Assembly: GCA_903891415.1 (NCBI GenBank)
Contig: CAITEH010000017.1
Coordinates: 1 to 47,003, forward strand
DNA from: Candidatus Firestoneibacteriota bacterium
GTDB lineage: Bacteria; Oederibacteriota; D2-FULL-39-29
Length of the DNA: 47,003 nt
Reading direction: 5' to 3'
This document shows positions 24,557-32,245 of the stretch, piece by piece. A program made the position numbers and the translations under genes. The notes beneath the pieces are model-generated. The model saw nothing but the letters and a program-made list of their open reading frames with translations, made no database searches and was not told the DNA's origin. Each line of letters starts with the position of its first letter. Positions within the stretch are counted from its first letter, which is position 1.

Positions 24557-25690
24557 TCATCTGCAAATCTCCAGGCCATGGTCCCTGAGTACGGCAACTT
24601 TTATCTTCTTTCCATATTTTCTTTTTATAATGCCCTTTACTTCATCAGAGTAGCTCGCGGCCATAATTATAACGGCCAAAACGGGATCAGTATCAAGCGC
24701 TGACGGAGGGACTATCGGAAGGTGTGTTGCGGTGGTAAATTTCCCTTGTTTAAATGGAGCCGAATCTACGACATAGCAAATATCATTTTTTATGCCTGTA
24801 AGGGCCATAAAAGCAAGCGCCTGGTGCCCCGCTCCCCAGACCGCGACCCTGCCCCCGTGAAATTTTGAAATAAAACCTTTTACCTCTCTTTTAAGGCTTG
24901 TTTGTTTATCGTACAAACTCTTAATGTCCAAGCCGGCTCTTTTCCTTACTTCCATGGAAATAATATAGTCATGCCATACTATCCTGCTGTCTAAAACATC
25001 AAAGCCGTTGATTTTAAGAGCCATGGCAAGAGTGTGCCTGGTAAAATAGAACAGATGGTCGGTTGTAAATTCAGAGAACAAGTTTTTCTCCAGCACCAGT
25101 TCGAAATTCGGCACTTCAACAAGCCCCACTCCGCCCTCACAAATATTTCCGGCCGCGCATTTAAGAACCGTATTAAGAGAAGGCAAGTGTTCCAGGAAAT
25201 TAAGGATAAAAAACGCGTTAAAGGGCCCGCTGGGTATCTTTTGTAAAGGCCGTTTTGGGAAGAACCGCACTGCCTTTAAGCCGTTAGCCTTACAATTATC
25301 AACAGCCGGTTTTGAATACTCGGTACCATACGCGTTCATGCCGGCGGCTTTCATAATAGACAGGTATTCACCTTTACCGCAGCCTATCTCTACTGTTTTT
25401 TTTCCCTTAAGTCCGTATTTTGAGCAAAATTTCCTGAACTGGGGCAGGCGAAAGGCTTTCATTTCCGGGGAAAAAGCCCCGGCCCTTATATCTTCTTTAT
25501 AGTAAGATACAGGTTTACTTGCAAGCTGAACCAGCCCGCAGCCCATACATTGGAAAACTTCCAAGTTAACGCCCTTGTCTGATTTTAGACCGCGCGCATC
25601 CGGAAATTTTTGAGCCACCTTCGGCATATTCTTGTATTTAAGGAGGGGCTTTTTAGAAAGTTCCGCTCCGCACACCCTGCAGCTCTTCAC
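24557..25690 (-). CDS. three-part SAM methyltransferase, sugar C-methyltransferase-like
   Basis: A 377-residue protein with the layout of NDP-sugar C-methyltransferases such as TylC3. The N-terminal zinc-binding part has C4, C7, C48, C51 (CRVC and CMGC). The central class I SAM fold has VEIGCGKGEYL (100-110). The C-terminal domain carries VAVWGAGHQALAFMALTG (about 283-300), typical of the methyltransf_14 family. Known members methylate C3 of 4-keto-6-deoxy sugars. The locus makes CDP-4-keto-6-deoxyglucose, a fitting substrate, so a 3-C-methyl branch is a reasonable prediction. The start is GTG 25690 with AAGGAG 8 bases upstream. It follows the SDR gene by 22 bases. Confidence 0.87.
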   Translation of the reverse strand: MKSCRVCGAELSKKPLLKYKNMPKVAQKFPDARGLKSDKGVNLEVFQCMGCGLVQLASKPVSYYKEDIRAGAFSPEMKAFRLPQFRKFCSKYGLKGKKTVEIGCGKGEYLSIMKAAGMNAYGTEYSKPAVDNCKANGLKAVRFFPKRPLQKIPSGPFNAFFILNFLEHLPSLNTVLKCAAGNICEGGVGLVEVPNFELVLEKNLFSEFTTDHLFYFTRHTLAMALKINGFDVLDSRIVWHDYIISMEVRKRAGLDIKSLYDKQTSLKREVKGFISKFHGGRVAVWGAGHQALAFMALTGIKNDICYVVDSAPFKQGKFTTATHLPIVPPSALDTDPVLAVIIMAASYSDEVKGIIKRKYGKKIKVAVLRDHGLEICR

Positions 25691-25712
25691 CTGTTTGGCT
25701 CCTTGAACTCAG

Positions 25713-26579
25713 TTACTTCCTGAACACTTCTTCTTTGTTAACATCATACCATTCATAGAGCTTCTTAATGGACTTTTTTATAGGGGTAAAACTGAAACCT
25801 TTCATATCCGAGAGCAGTAATTTATTGTTTCCGCTATACTCTCTCCCCAGTTCCTGTTTCTCAATTTCTATCTTGAGCGGTTTACCAGATATTTTTTTTA
25901 CTTCTTCCGCGATATACTTCCTTTCATAAGCCGCGGCGCAAACATTGTACACCTTTTTCGGTGGGTCTTTTGTAAGCGCCCATTTTACCACTTGCAGCAG
26001 GTCATCTACATGGGTGAAATCATAAACGGCATTTTGCTGTATCACCAGCTTGTCACCCGTAATAGACTGGTAACACATATTGGAAAGGAACCTATAGCTG
26101 AAATCCTCGTATTTCCCGAAAACACCGAATAGCCTCAAATTAAATACTTTATCGTTAGAAAGCGCGTACTTTGTCATTACATATTTTGAAAGCCCGTACT
26201 GGTCTCCTGGGACATAACTGTCAAAATAATCTTCCCCCATATTTGGCTTCCAGCGCTCCCTGTCATACTCGGCGCCCGAACCAAAATATATCATTTTTCC
26301 AAAATGTCCTTTACACCGGGCAATGCTAAAAAACATCTTTAAGTTGTGCTCAAGCACCTTGGACTTGTCTTTCGTGGAGGTTTTTGGCGCGGCATCATAT
26401 GTGGCAGCATGTATCACGGCGTCAAATTTGTTCTTTTTGATGATATCTTCGACTTTTTCCGGCAGCAGGAGGTTAAGTTCTTTGCTATTCGGAGCAATAA
26501 CCTTATTATCCCCCGACAGGTACTCGGTCAGATTCCTTGCAATAAATCCCGCGCCGCCGGTTATCAGTATTTTCATCAT
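25713..26579 (-). CDS. NAD(P)-dependent SDR sugar epimerase/reductase
   Basis: A 288-residue extended short-chain dehydrogenase. The nucleotide motif is TGGAGFIARN (7-16), FGSGAEYD is at 99-106, and the catalytic pair is Y128-x3-K132 (YGLSK). The catalytic Ser/Thr site reads GSGAEY. The substrate part is short, closest in feel to 4-ketoreductases of 6-deoxy sugars (GDP-fucose synthase or RmlD type). It could reduce the 4-keto group after C-branching by the neighbouring enzymes. Two start codons in tandem (ATGATG) overlap the ThDP enzyme stop. Substrate is inferred from context only. Confidence 0.86.
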   Translation of the reverse strand: MMKILITGGAGFIARNLTEYLSGDNKVIAPNSKELNLLLPEKVEDIIKKNKFDAVIHAATYDAAPKTSTKDKSKVLEHNLKMFFSIARCKGHFGKMIYFGSGAEYDRERWKPNMGEDYFDSYVPGDQYGLSKYVMTKYALSNDKVFNLRLFGVFGKYEDFSYRFLSNMCYQSITGDKLVIQQNAVYDFTHVDDLLQVVKWALTKDPPKKVYNVCAAAYERKYIAEEVKKISGKPLKIEIEKQELGREYSGNNKLLLSDMKGFSFTPIKKSIKKLYEWYDVNKEEVFRK

Positions 26580-28426
26580 TCACCCTTTAAAGGTTTTGTC
26601 AGCATATTGGCCTCGAACTCTTCCCTGTCCAGAAACGGATAAAGGTCCTCCATGGGCTTTGAAACTATTTTCCCGTCAGGCATTACGGCCGAAGAGACCC
26701 TCGGTATCGTCTCCTGCATCGGGTCCACGAATACTTCGCATAACACCGGTCCTTTACTTTCCAACACTCTTCGAATTTCGAGTTTTAAGTTTCGAGTTAC
26801 ATCTATCTTGTTGTATTTTATGCCGTATGCCTTTGCGATCTTTTTAGTCGAGGGGACCGTGAGCCCTGAAGAGACATCGCAACTCACAAAACGTCCCTTA
26901 AAATGCCGAAGCTGCATCATTCTCACTGAACCATACCCGTTATTGCTTAATATAAATACCTTGACTGGTATCTGAAGCCTGCTTAAAGTTTCAAGTTCCT
27001 GGATATTATGCTGTAAACCGCCGTCCCCGATTATTGTCACAGTTTTCTTTCCGCTCGCTATACATGCCCCTATAGATGCCGGGAGTCCAAATCCCATTGA
27101 CCCTAGCCCCGGGGTATTTAGTATCCTCAAACCTTTCTTGACCTTGACCGCCTGCATAGTTACTTCCGCGCAGCTTCCCGAACTCCCCGGCACCAAAACT
27201 TCTTTCCCCGTCAAAACCCCAGACAAATTATCAATAAACCGGTATGTATTAACATATTTCTCCGAAGTCATTAAACTAGCCAAATCCGGCACCGGATATT
27301 TCTCTTTCATCTTCCCGCACCATCTCAACCAGCTTTGTTTTTTAATTTGCGTACTTTTATTTTTCGCTTTTTGTTTAGTGCTTAGTGCTTTAGTCTTAGT
27401 TATTGCTCTTATGAATTCCCCTGCATCTCCAACCAACTTCACATCCACCTTGAACCCCAGTTTATCAATCTCACTCTCATCTATATCCACCACCACTTTC
27501 CTTGCATTCCTCGCAAAGTTGTCATGGTCAAACGCAGTCTGCGGCAGATCCATCCTCGCTCCGATGGTTATCAATAAATCTGCATTTTGTTGTATAAAAT
27601 TAGCCGCCCTCTGCCCCACTATCCCCGGCCTTCCAAAGAAAAGAGGATGTTCTTGAGGCATAAAATCCGCCGCCCTCCAGGTAAGTAGAACGGGTATCTG
27701 AAGTTTTTCCACAAGTTTGACAAATTCTTTCACCACCCCCGCCGCTCGAACCCCATTCCCCCCCAAAATCACCGGCCTCTCCGCTCTTTTTATAAGTTCA
27801 ATTGTTCTCTTAATCTGCTTTTGCCAACCATCCAACCGTCCAACCTTCAGGCCATCAATCTTCTTTCCCTTCCAACCATCCAACCCTCTAACCTTCGAAC
27901 CATCTATCAAAGCTCCCTGCACATCCAACGGTATCTCCAGCCATACCGGTCCCTGCCTTCCGCTTCTCGCCAGTGCTACAGCCATATAAAGATGGTATTT
28001 TATACTTAAAGGATCCAGTACCGTTACAGCGTACTTGGTGATAGGTTTTACCATACTTACAATATCTACTTCCTGGACACCCATCTGCCTTACCCCGAGC
28101 CCGGTCTTCATATGCTTTCTTTGAGCCTGTCCCGAAAGATAAAGTACCGGCGTAGAATCTATCCAGGAGGCCGCAACCCCAGTCACCGTATTGGTGCCGC
28201 CTGGGCCGGTCGTAACAAGTACCGCTCCCATTTTTCCGGTATACTGTGAATAAGCATCAGCCGCAATAGCCGCAGCCTGTTCATGTAAAAAGGCAGTATA
28301 CTTGAGCTTCTTGTTTTTCCCCAAAGAATCAAGAAGGTGCATGCAACCCCCGCCGGGTAAAAGAAATACATCCTTTGTCCCCAGATCTGCAAGATACTTT
28401 ATGACATAATCGGAAAGTTTTATCAT
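26576..28426 (-). CDS. ThDP-dependent acetolactate-synthase-like enzyme with inserts
   Basis: A 616-residue enzyme of the IlvB/YerE group. The PYR domain has the catalytic Glu in FLHEQAAAIAADAY (E49), the central TH3 domain has PVILGGNGVRAAG, and the PP domain carries the ThDP motif GDGG (467-470) through SNNGYG (494-499). In IlvB it makes acetolactate from pyruvate; relatives such as YerE add a two-carbon unit to a 4-keto sugar. No small IlvN subunit is near, and the locus is a sugar locus, so a C-branching role is favoured. Three segments look inserted: residues 174-204 (48-bp tandem unit), 343-365 and 545-556. All keep the frame and fall where the family is variable. The start is ATG 28426, in an ATGA overlap with the NeuB-like gene. 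Confidence 0.88.
   Translation of the reverse strand: MIKLSDYVIKYLADLGTKDVFLLPGGGCMHLLDSLGKNKKLKYTAFLHEQAAAIAADAYSQYTGKMGAVLVTTGPGGTNTVTGVAASWIDSTPVLYLSGQAQRKHMKTGLGVRQMGVQEVDIVSMVKPITKYAVTVLDPLSIKYHLYMAVALARSGRQGPVWLEIPLDVQGALIDGSKVRGLDGWKGKKIDGLKVGRLDGWQKQIKRTIELIKRAERPVILGGNGVRAAGVVKEFVKLVEKLQIPVLLTWRAADFMPQEHPLFFGRPGIVGQRAANFIQQNADLLITIGARMDLPQTAFDHDNFARNARKVVVDIDESEIDKLGFKVDVKLVGDAGEFIRAITKTKALSTKQKAKNKSTQIKKQSWLRWCGKMKEKYPVPDLASLMTSEKYVNTYRFIDNLSGVLTGKEVLVPGSSGSCAEVTMQAVKVKKGLRILNTPGLGSMGFGLPASIGACIASGKKTVTIIGDGGLQHNIQELETLSRLQIPVKVFILSNNGYGSVRMMQLRHFKGRFVSCDVSSGLTVPSTKKIAKAYGIKYNKIDVTRNLKLEIRRVLESKGPVLCEVFVDPMQETIPRVSSAVMPDGKIVSKPMEDLYPFLDREEFEANMLTKPLKGE
26759..26794. repeat. CTCGAAA-type degenerate repeat inside ThDP gene
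   Basis: On the coding strand CTCGAAACTT, CTCGAAA and TTCGAAG follow each other, encoding residues 545-556 (about RNLKLEIRRV). The text resembles the non-coding stretch at 31118-31147 (ATTCGAAGCAC, AACTCGTATTC). Confidence 0.4.
27332..27400. repeat. AGCACTAA-type repeat inside ThDP gene linker
   Basis: The coding strand has AGCACTAA twice in a row, then an A-rich Lys/Gln/Thr/Ser coding stretch, encoding residues 343-365 (TKALSTKQKAKNKSTQ) between the TH3 and PP domains. Such low-complexity text is atypical for the family. Confidence 0.4.
27824..27895. repeat. 48-bp-period imperfect tandem repeat in ThDP gene
   Basis: Two 24-bp blocks (27824-27847 and 27872-27895) differ at only two positions and are spaced 48 bp, exactly 16 codons. 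On the coding strand they read AAGGTT..A/GGTTGGATGGTTGG. They encode KVRGLDGW and KVGRLDGW in the linker after the PYR domain. Confidence 0.75.
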
Positions 28427-29952
28427 TTATCTCTAGGATCCTCCATCCAGTCCGACCAGTAGGTCATATTCGCTTTCCTGTCAGTATTTTTGTTCACCGC
28501 ATCATCATCGTAGAAAGAATCGTCCTTAAAATGCGTCGTAGAGACTTCTTCAAATACCGCACCGTTCTTGGAAGTGAAGCTGTGCTTTACCTCCCTTTCG
28601 ACCACGACGATATCGCCTCTTTTATATTCTTTTTTCACGCCGTTCATTACAATTATCAGGTCACCGTACAGTATCTGGAAAGTTTCTTCCTTCTTTTTAT
28701 GCGCGTGAGTAGGGTTAGTCTGCCCCGGTAATACAACTATAATGGTCTTGCAATATTCCCGGTTAAAACACCTGATTATAATACAGCCGAACTTGTTGAA
28801 CTTCTCTATGCCATAGTGGTATGAAAGTTGATACTCGAATTTTGCCGGCAGAGGAATGTCGCTTTTTAAGACCAGCTCTTTTATTTTTCCGCCGATCTCC
28901 TGGTATTTTCCGCGTAAGAATTTTATCTTAAATTCCTTGACCAGGGCGGGCGACTCAGCTGCAATATCTTTCTTGGCGATAAACTCAGTGTACTTGGAAA
29001 GGTCATTTGCAAAAAGCTGCCCCGCAACACTCGGAATCGCAAAGTAGACATTTCCGGGTGAAAGTTTTTTCCCCTGCTTAATGTCCTTTTTAACAAATAC
29101 ACCTCTTTTAAGCCCATTAAGGTCTTCCTTTTCTTTCTGAGAGATGCTTCTCCTTGTGCCTTTTACTCCCGTCAACACAAAAGCATCTTTTGCCGCGGCA
29201 AGCCAGGCGTCTATCTGTTCCGGCGAGGAAGAATAGGCATTCACGGGATATTTATCTGTTTTCAGACCCACATGCCGTTCAAATATCTCCGCGCCTTCCG
29301 CTATCGCCATTTTAATAGAGTCAAGTTCCGCGGGCACTTCATGGGTGGAAAATCCCACCTGTATATTCGGATATCTTTTTCTAAACATGCCTATCTGGTT
29401 AAGTTCGTAATTTTCTTTGGCCGTCGGGTATTCCCCGACACAGTGCAGAATAGAGAAATGTTTGCTACGGTGTTCAAAGAAGGCGACAACACTGTCGATA
29501 TCAGCAAGGACTGCCCCGGCTGTGGATAATATGACAGGCTTATCCGTCTTTACTATCTTTTCAAGCAGCGGCCAGTCAGTAAAAGAACAGCTTGCGACCT
29601 TGATCACATCAAACCCCTGTTCCACAACAAGGTCCACGGAATTCTCGTCAAAAGGTGTGCAGATGGCATAAAGGCCCTGTTTTGTAATTTCATCCTTCAG
29701 TTTTTGAAAATCCGCTTTCGAAAGCCTTGTCTCCTCAAACCTCTTCACATATTTAATATCTTTCCTTCCCTTATACGCAGGATGAATAAAAGTATCCAGG
29801 TCCCGATACTGAAGTTTGAACCCAAAATTAAAGCTGTACTTTTTCGTAACTTCGGCAAACTTCCGTATTATCTTTAACCCATGCTCAAAATTCCCCATAT
29901 GGTTATTAGCCATTTCCAGCATAAATAACTTCTCAAACTTAACCGTTTTCAT
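28423..29952 (-). CDS. NeuB/SpsE-like synthase with SAF and cupin domains
   Basis: A 509-residue fusion. Residues 1-270 form a NeuB-type TIM barrel: EMANNHMG (13-20), KLQ (46-48), ILHCVGEYPT (168-177), the metal histidine in FSTHE (H204, with Thr where NeuB has Asp) and FERHVG (H227). Residues 280-345 match the antifreeze-like SAF domain (LKRGVFVKKDIKQGKKLSPG). Residues 380-475 are a cupin with PGQTNPTHAH (H416, H418), E422 and H457 as likely metal ligands. NeuB enzymes condense phosphoenolpyruvate with an amino-sugar aldehyde to give nonulosonic acids. The cupin could isomerise or epimerise a sugar or only bind it. The start is ATG 29952 after GGAGG. No CMP-sugar synthetase (NeuA) is near, which is unusual for a nonulosonate locus. 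Confidence 0.88.
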   Translation of the reverse strand: MKTVKFEKLFMLEMANNHMGNFEHGLKIIRKFAEVTKKYSFNFGFKLQYRDLDTFIHPAYKGRKDIKYVKRFEETRLSKADFQKLKDEITKQGLYAICTPFDENSVDLVVEQGFDVIKVASCSFTDWPLLEKIVKTDKPVILSTAGAVLADIDSVVAFFEHRSKHFSILHCVGEYPTAKENYELNQIGMFRKRYPNIQVGFSTHEVPAELDSIKMAIAEGAEIFERHVGLKTDKYPVNAYSSSPEQIDAWLAAAKDAFVLTGVKGTRRSISQKEKEDLNGLKRGVFVKKDIKQGKKLSPGNVYFAIPSVAGQLFANDLSKYTEFIAKKDIAAESPALVKEFKIKFLRGKYQEIGGKIKELVLKSDIPLPAKFEYQLSYHYGIEKFNKFGCIIIRCFNREYCKTIIVVLPGQTNPTHAHKKKEETFQILYGDLIIVMNGVKKEYKRGDIVVVEREVKHSFTSKNGAVFEEVSTTHFKDDSFYDDDAVNKNTDRKANMTYWSDWMEDPRDK

Positions 29953-30038
29953 TCACACCTCCACAACTGGATGTTTAGACGCTTCGAGGTTAGTTATCGT
30001 CTTTTAAATATTTCTCAACCCTCTGTTTTGTCAATATT

Positions 30039-30929
30039 CTAGTGTTTCTTAACGGCAAAAACTGTTATTAAGTCATGCAAGTTCTTATAAATCATTATTT
30101 TCCCAATAAAAGTGCCTTCCAGCGCTCGGTATAGCTTGTAGAATGTTTTTCTTTCTCCTTCTCTTGACAATCTGAAAAATACGGTACTTAAAAAAAGCCT
30201 GTGTGCTAGGTGCTTGAAAAACAGGACTTTGAAGGAAGCTTTCTCAAGCGTTTTTGTCAGCGATGTCCTATTAAAAAAGAACAAGTGAGACGGCGGGACC
30301 AAAGCATAGAACTTTTTTCCGGAAAACTTTGCATACAAACAAGACATGTCATGGACTTTTACCACAAGCAACCCACCGGATTTCAGCAATTTATTACATT
30401 TATTCATAACTTCCACTGGGTTGGTCATGTGATCCAACACATCCTGGACAGATATACAATCAAAAAGAACTTCGGGAGCTTTATAATCTTCAAAAGTGCC
30501 TATAAAAATCTTGTCACCATACTTTTCTTTTGCGACCATTCCGGCGGCAGTGGAGCGTTCTACTCCGTAGCGGTCAAATCCGTCCATGACGTCAAGAAAT
30601 AGCCCGGCATTGCAACCCACATCAAGCAGCTTTCCTTTTGGGACTTTCTTCACTATTAAGGACTTTAACTTTCTGTAAAAGTATTTAAGGTTCTCTATGT
30701 TCTGCTCTTTCAAATATACACTGTCTCCAGCCGGATTCACCACTTCAAGATCCGCACCATAATGATAGTCCAGTTCTTTCTGGGTAACTATATCTTTCAC
30801 AAAAGAAACACCACATTCTCGACACTTCACAATAGTAAATCCTTTTAACTTAAACCAGTATTTCAATTTATAATTCTTACAAATAGGACACTTTTGATGA
30901 TAATTCCTTTCTTTATCAGATATTATCAT
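30039..30929 (-). CDS. class I SAM methyltransferase with N-terminal zinc ribbon
   Basis: A 296-residue protein. The cysteine pairs C14-x2-C17 and C36-x2-C39 (CPIC, CREC) form a zinc ribbon. The SAM site is LLDVGCNAGLFL (about 101-112), followed by DCISVQDVLDHM and LLVVKVHD. The remaining C-terminus is basic and aromatic. Such ribbon-methyltransferases are frequent in polysaccharide loci and usually methylate sugar hydroxyls or phosphates of lipid-linked glycans. The substrate is not identifiable. The start is ATG 30929 with AGGAAAG upstream, after a 230-bp non-coding gap from rfbG. Confidence 0.87.
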   Translation of the reverse strand: MIISDKERNYHQKCPICKNYKLKYWFKLKGFTIVKCRECGVSFVKDIVTQKELDYHYGADLEVVNPAGDSVYLKEQNIENLKYFYRKLKSLIVKKVPKGKLLDVGCNAGLFLDVMDGFDRYGVERSTAAGMVAKEKYGDKIFIGTFEDYKAPEVLFDCISVQDVLDHMTNPVEVMNKCNKLLKSGGLLVVKVHDMSCLYAKFSGKKFYALVPPSHLFFFNRTSLTKTLEKASFKVLFFKHLAHRLFLSTVFFRLSREGERKTFYKLYRALEGTFIGKIMIYKNLHDLITVFAVKKH

Positions 30930-31159
30930 TTTCCCACTTTCCTTCCTTTTTGAATTATTGGATGTTCATATGGTTGGTTAATGAATATTTTTCTTTCACT
31001 ATCCTCAAACTCTCCAGCCTTTCAATTCATTCTTTATCGGGTTTCTGTCTTTTCCTTTTTATTCCAAATTCAACGTAACATAATGTATAGAACATTGTCG
31101 TCCGTCAGTCTTATTTGAGAATACGAGTTTTGTGCTTCGAATTTATTCTCAGCTAACCC
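30930..31159. other. 230-bp non-coding gap with repeat-like text
   Basis: No gene is seen. The part at 31118-31147 reads on the minus strand as ATTCGAAGCAC...AACTCGTATTCTC, similar to the CTCGAAA-type insert in the ThDP gene at 26759-26794. No consensus promoter or terminator stands out. Confidence 0.4.
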
Positions 31160-32245
31160 TTAAACCATCTTCCAGCTAGCATATTCCTTTATTTGTCTCT
31201 CGCACAACTCCCTCTCATCTACCCCTGCCTCATAAGCTTTGATCCATTCCACAACTTTCAATATTGCTTCATTAATATTCCATTTCGGGTACCATTTCAA
31301 AAGCTTTTGGGACTTTGAGCAATTTAATTTTAGAAATTCGCTTTCGTGAGGCTGCACATTATTCACAACATAATATTCTACACCCCCACCCCATTTTTTA
31401 CAAATGTTATCTATTACCCATTTTACTGATTTTGCATCATTTTTGAAAGGACCAAAATTCCAAGCACCGGAATATCTGGAACCGTTGTTATACATAGCCT
31501 CGATTAAGGTCAAATACCCGTTTAATGGATCTAAAACATGCTGCCAAGGCCTTGTAGCACTTGGATTCCTTATTAGTATATTTTTTCCTGACAAGACTGC
31601 CCTAAAAAAATCAGGAATCAATCTGTCAGGAGCCCAATCGCCGCCGCCAATCACATTGCCTGCCCTCGCTGTTGAAACTGCTACACCATGCACCCTGTAA
31701 AGTATTGGATTAAAAAAGGAAGATCTATAGGCCGACGTCACAATTTCCGAACAAGCTTTACTGCTTGAATAGGGGTCGTACCCTCCGAGCGGTTCACTTT
31801 CTTTAAAACTTTTTCCGAGTTCCTTGTTTTCGTAGACTTTATCGGTGGTAACATTTAGGAATACTTTTACACTTCCGCAACCCCTGACCGACTCCAATAC
31901 ATTCACCGTGCCCATTATATTTGTACCATAGGTTTCCACCGGTAATTTGTATGATTCCCGCACAATTGGCTGCGCGGCCATGTGAATAACAATATCAGGT
32001 CCTGCTTTTTTCATCTCAGCCTTAATGAAACGCAAATTCCTTACATCCCCCATAATAGAGCTTATATCGTTTTTTAGCCTTAATAATTTAAATAGACTCG
32101 GGCTGGTCGGAGGGTTCAACGCATAACCTGTAACTTTTGCTCCCAACTTAACGAGCCATAAAGAAAGCCAGGATCCCTTGAAACCGGTGTGGCCCGTTAT
32201 GAACACTTTCTTGTTTTTCCAGAATCCAGAGTTAATAGAAGGCAT
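31160..32245 (-). CDS. rfbG: CDP-glucose 4,6-dehydratase
   Basis: A 361-residue extended SDR dehydratase. The nucleotide site is ITGHTGFKGSWLSLWL (16-31); GHTGFKGSWL is diagnostic for RfbG. TTDKVY is at 133-138 and the catalytic pair is Y159-x3-K163 (YSSSK), followed by ARAGNVIGGGDW and RPWQHVLD. It converts CDP-D-glucose to CDP-4-keto-6-deoxy-D-glucose in the cytoplasm. It follows rfbF without a gap (TAG then ATG). The next step in known pathways is RfbH-dependent C3 deoxygenation, but no such gene occurs in the window, so the keto intermediate probably feeds a different branch. Confidence 0.94.
   Translation of the reverse strand: MPSINSGFWKNKKVFITGHTGFKGSWLSLWLVKLGAKVTGYALNPPTSPSLFKLLRLKNDISSIMGDVRNLRFIKAEMKKAGPDIVIHMAAQPIVRESYKLPVETYGTNIMGTVNVLESVRGCGSVKVFLNVTTDKVYENKELGKSFKESEPLGGYDPYSSSKACSEIVTSAYRSSFFNPILYRVHGVAVSTARAGNVIGGGDWAPDRLIPDFFRAVLSGKNILIRNPSATRPWQHVLDPLNGYLTLIEAMYNNGSRYSGAWNFGPFKNDAKSVKWVIDNICKKWGGGVEYYVVNNVQPHESEFLKLNCSKSQKLLKWYPKWNINEAILKVVEWIKAYEAGVDERELCERQIKEYASWKMV

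Noticed and set aside
26323-27656. Other plus-strand open frames of 100-170 codons opposite the SDR and ThDP genes
   Set aside because: The minus-strand genes have clear domains and catalytic motifs throughout; the opposite frames have no recognisable features and biased composition.
27717-28009. Plus-strand open frames rich in Pro, Ser, Asn and Phe opposite the ThDP gene
   Set aside because: They are shadows of the 48-bp repeat in the real minus-strand gene and have no ribosome site or recognisable domain.
26576-28426. Calling the ThDP enzyme a housekeeping acetolactate synthase (ilvB)
   Set aside because: No ilvN or other branched-chain amino acid gene is near and the gene is translationally coupled to a NeuB-like and an SDR gene; the sugar context is a better guide, though catalysis on a sugar is unproven.
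29953-30038. Promoter in front of the NeuB-cupin gene (TTGACA at 30029-30034)
   Set aside because: The -35 match is perfect, but no acceptable -10 box lies 16-18 bp downstream.
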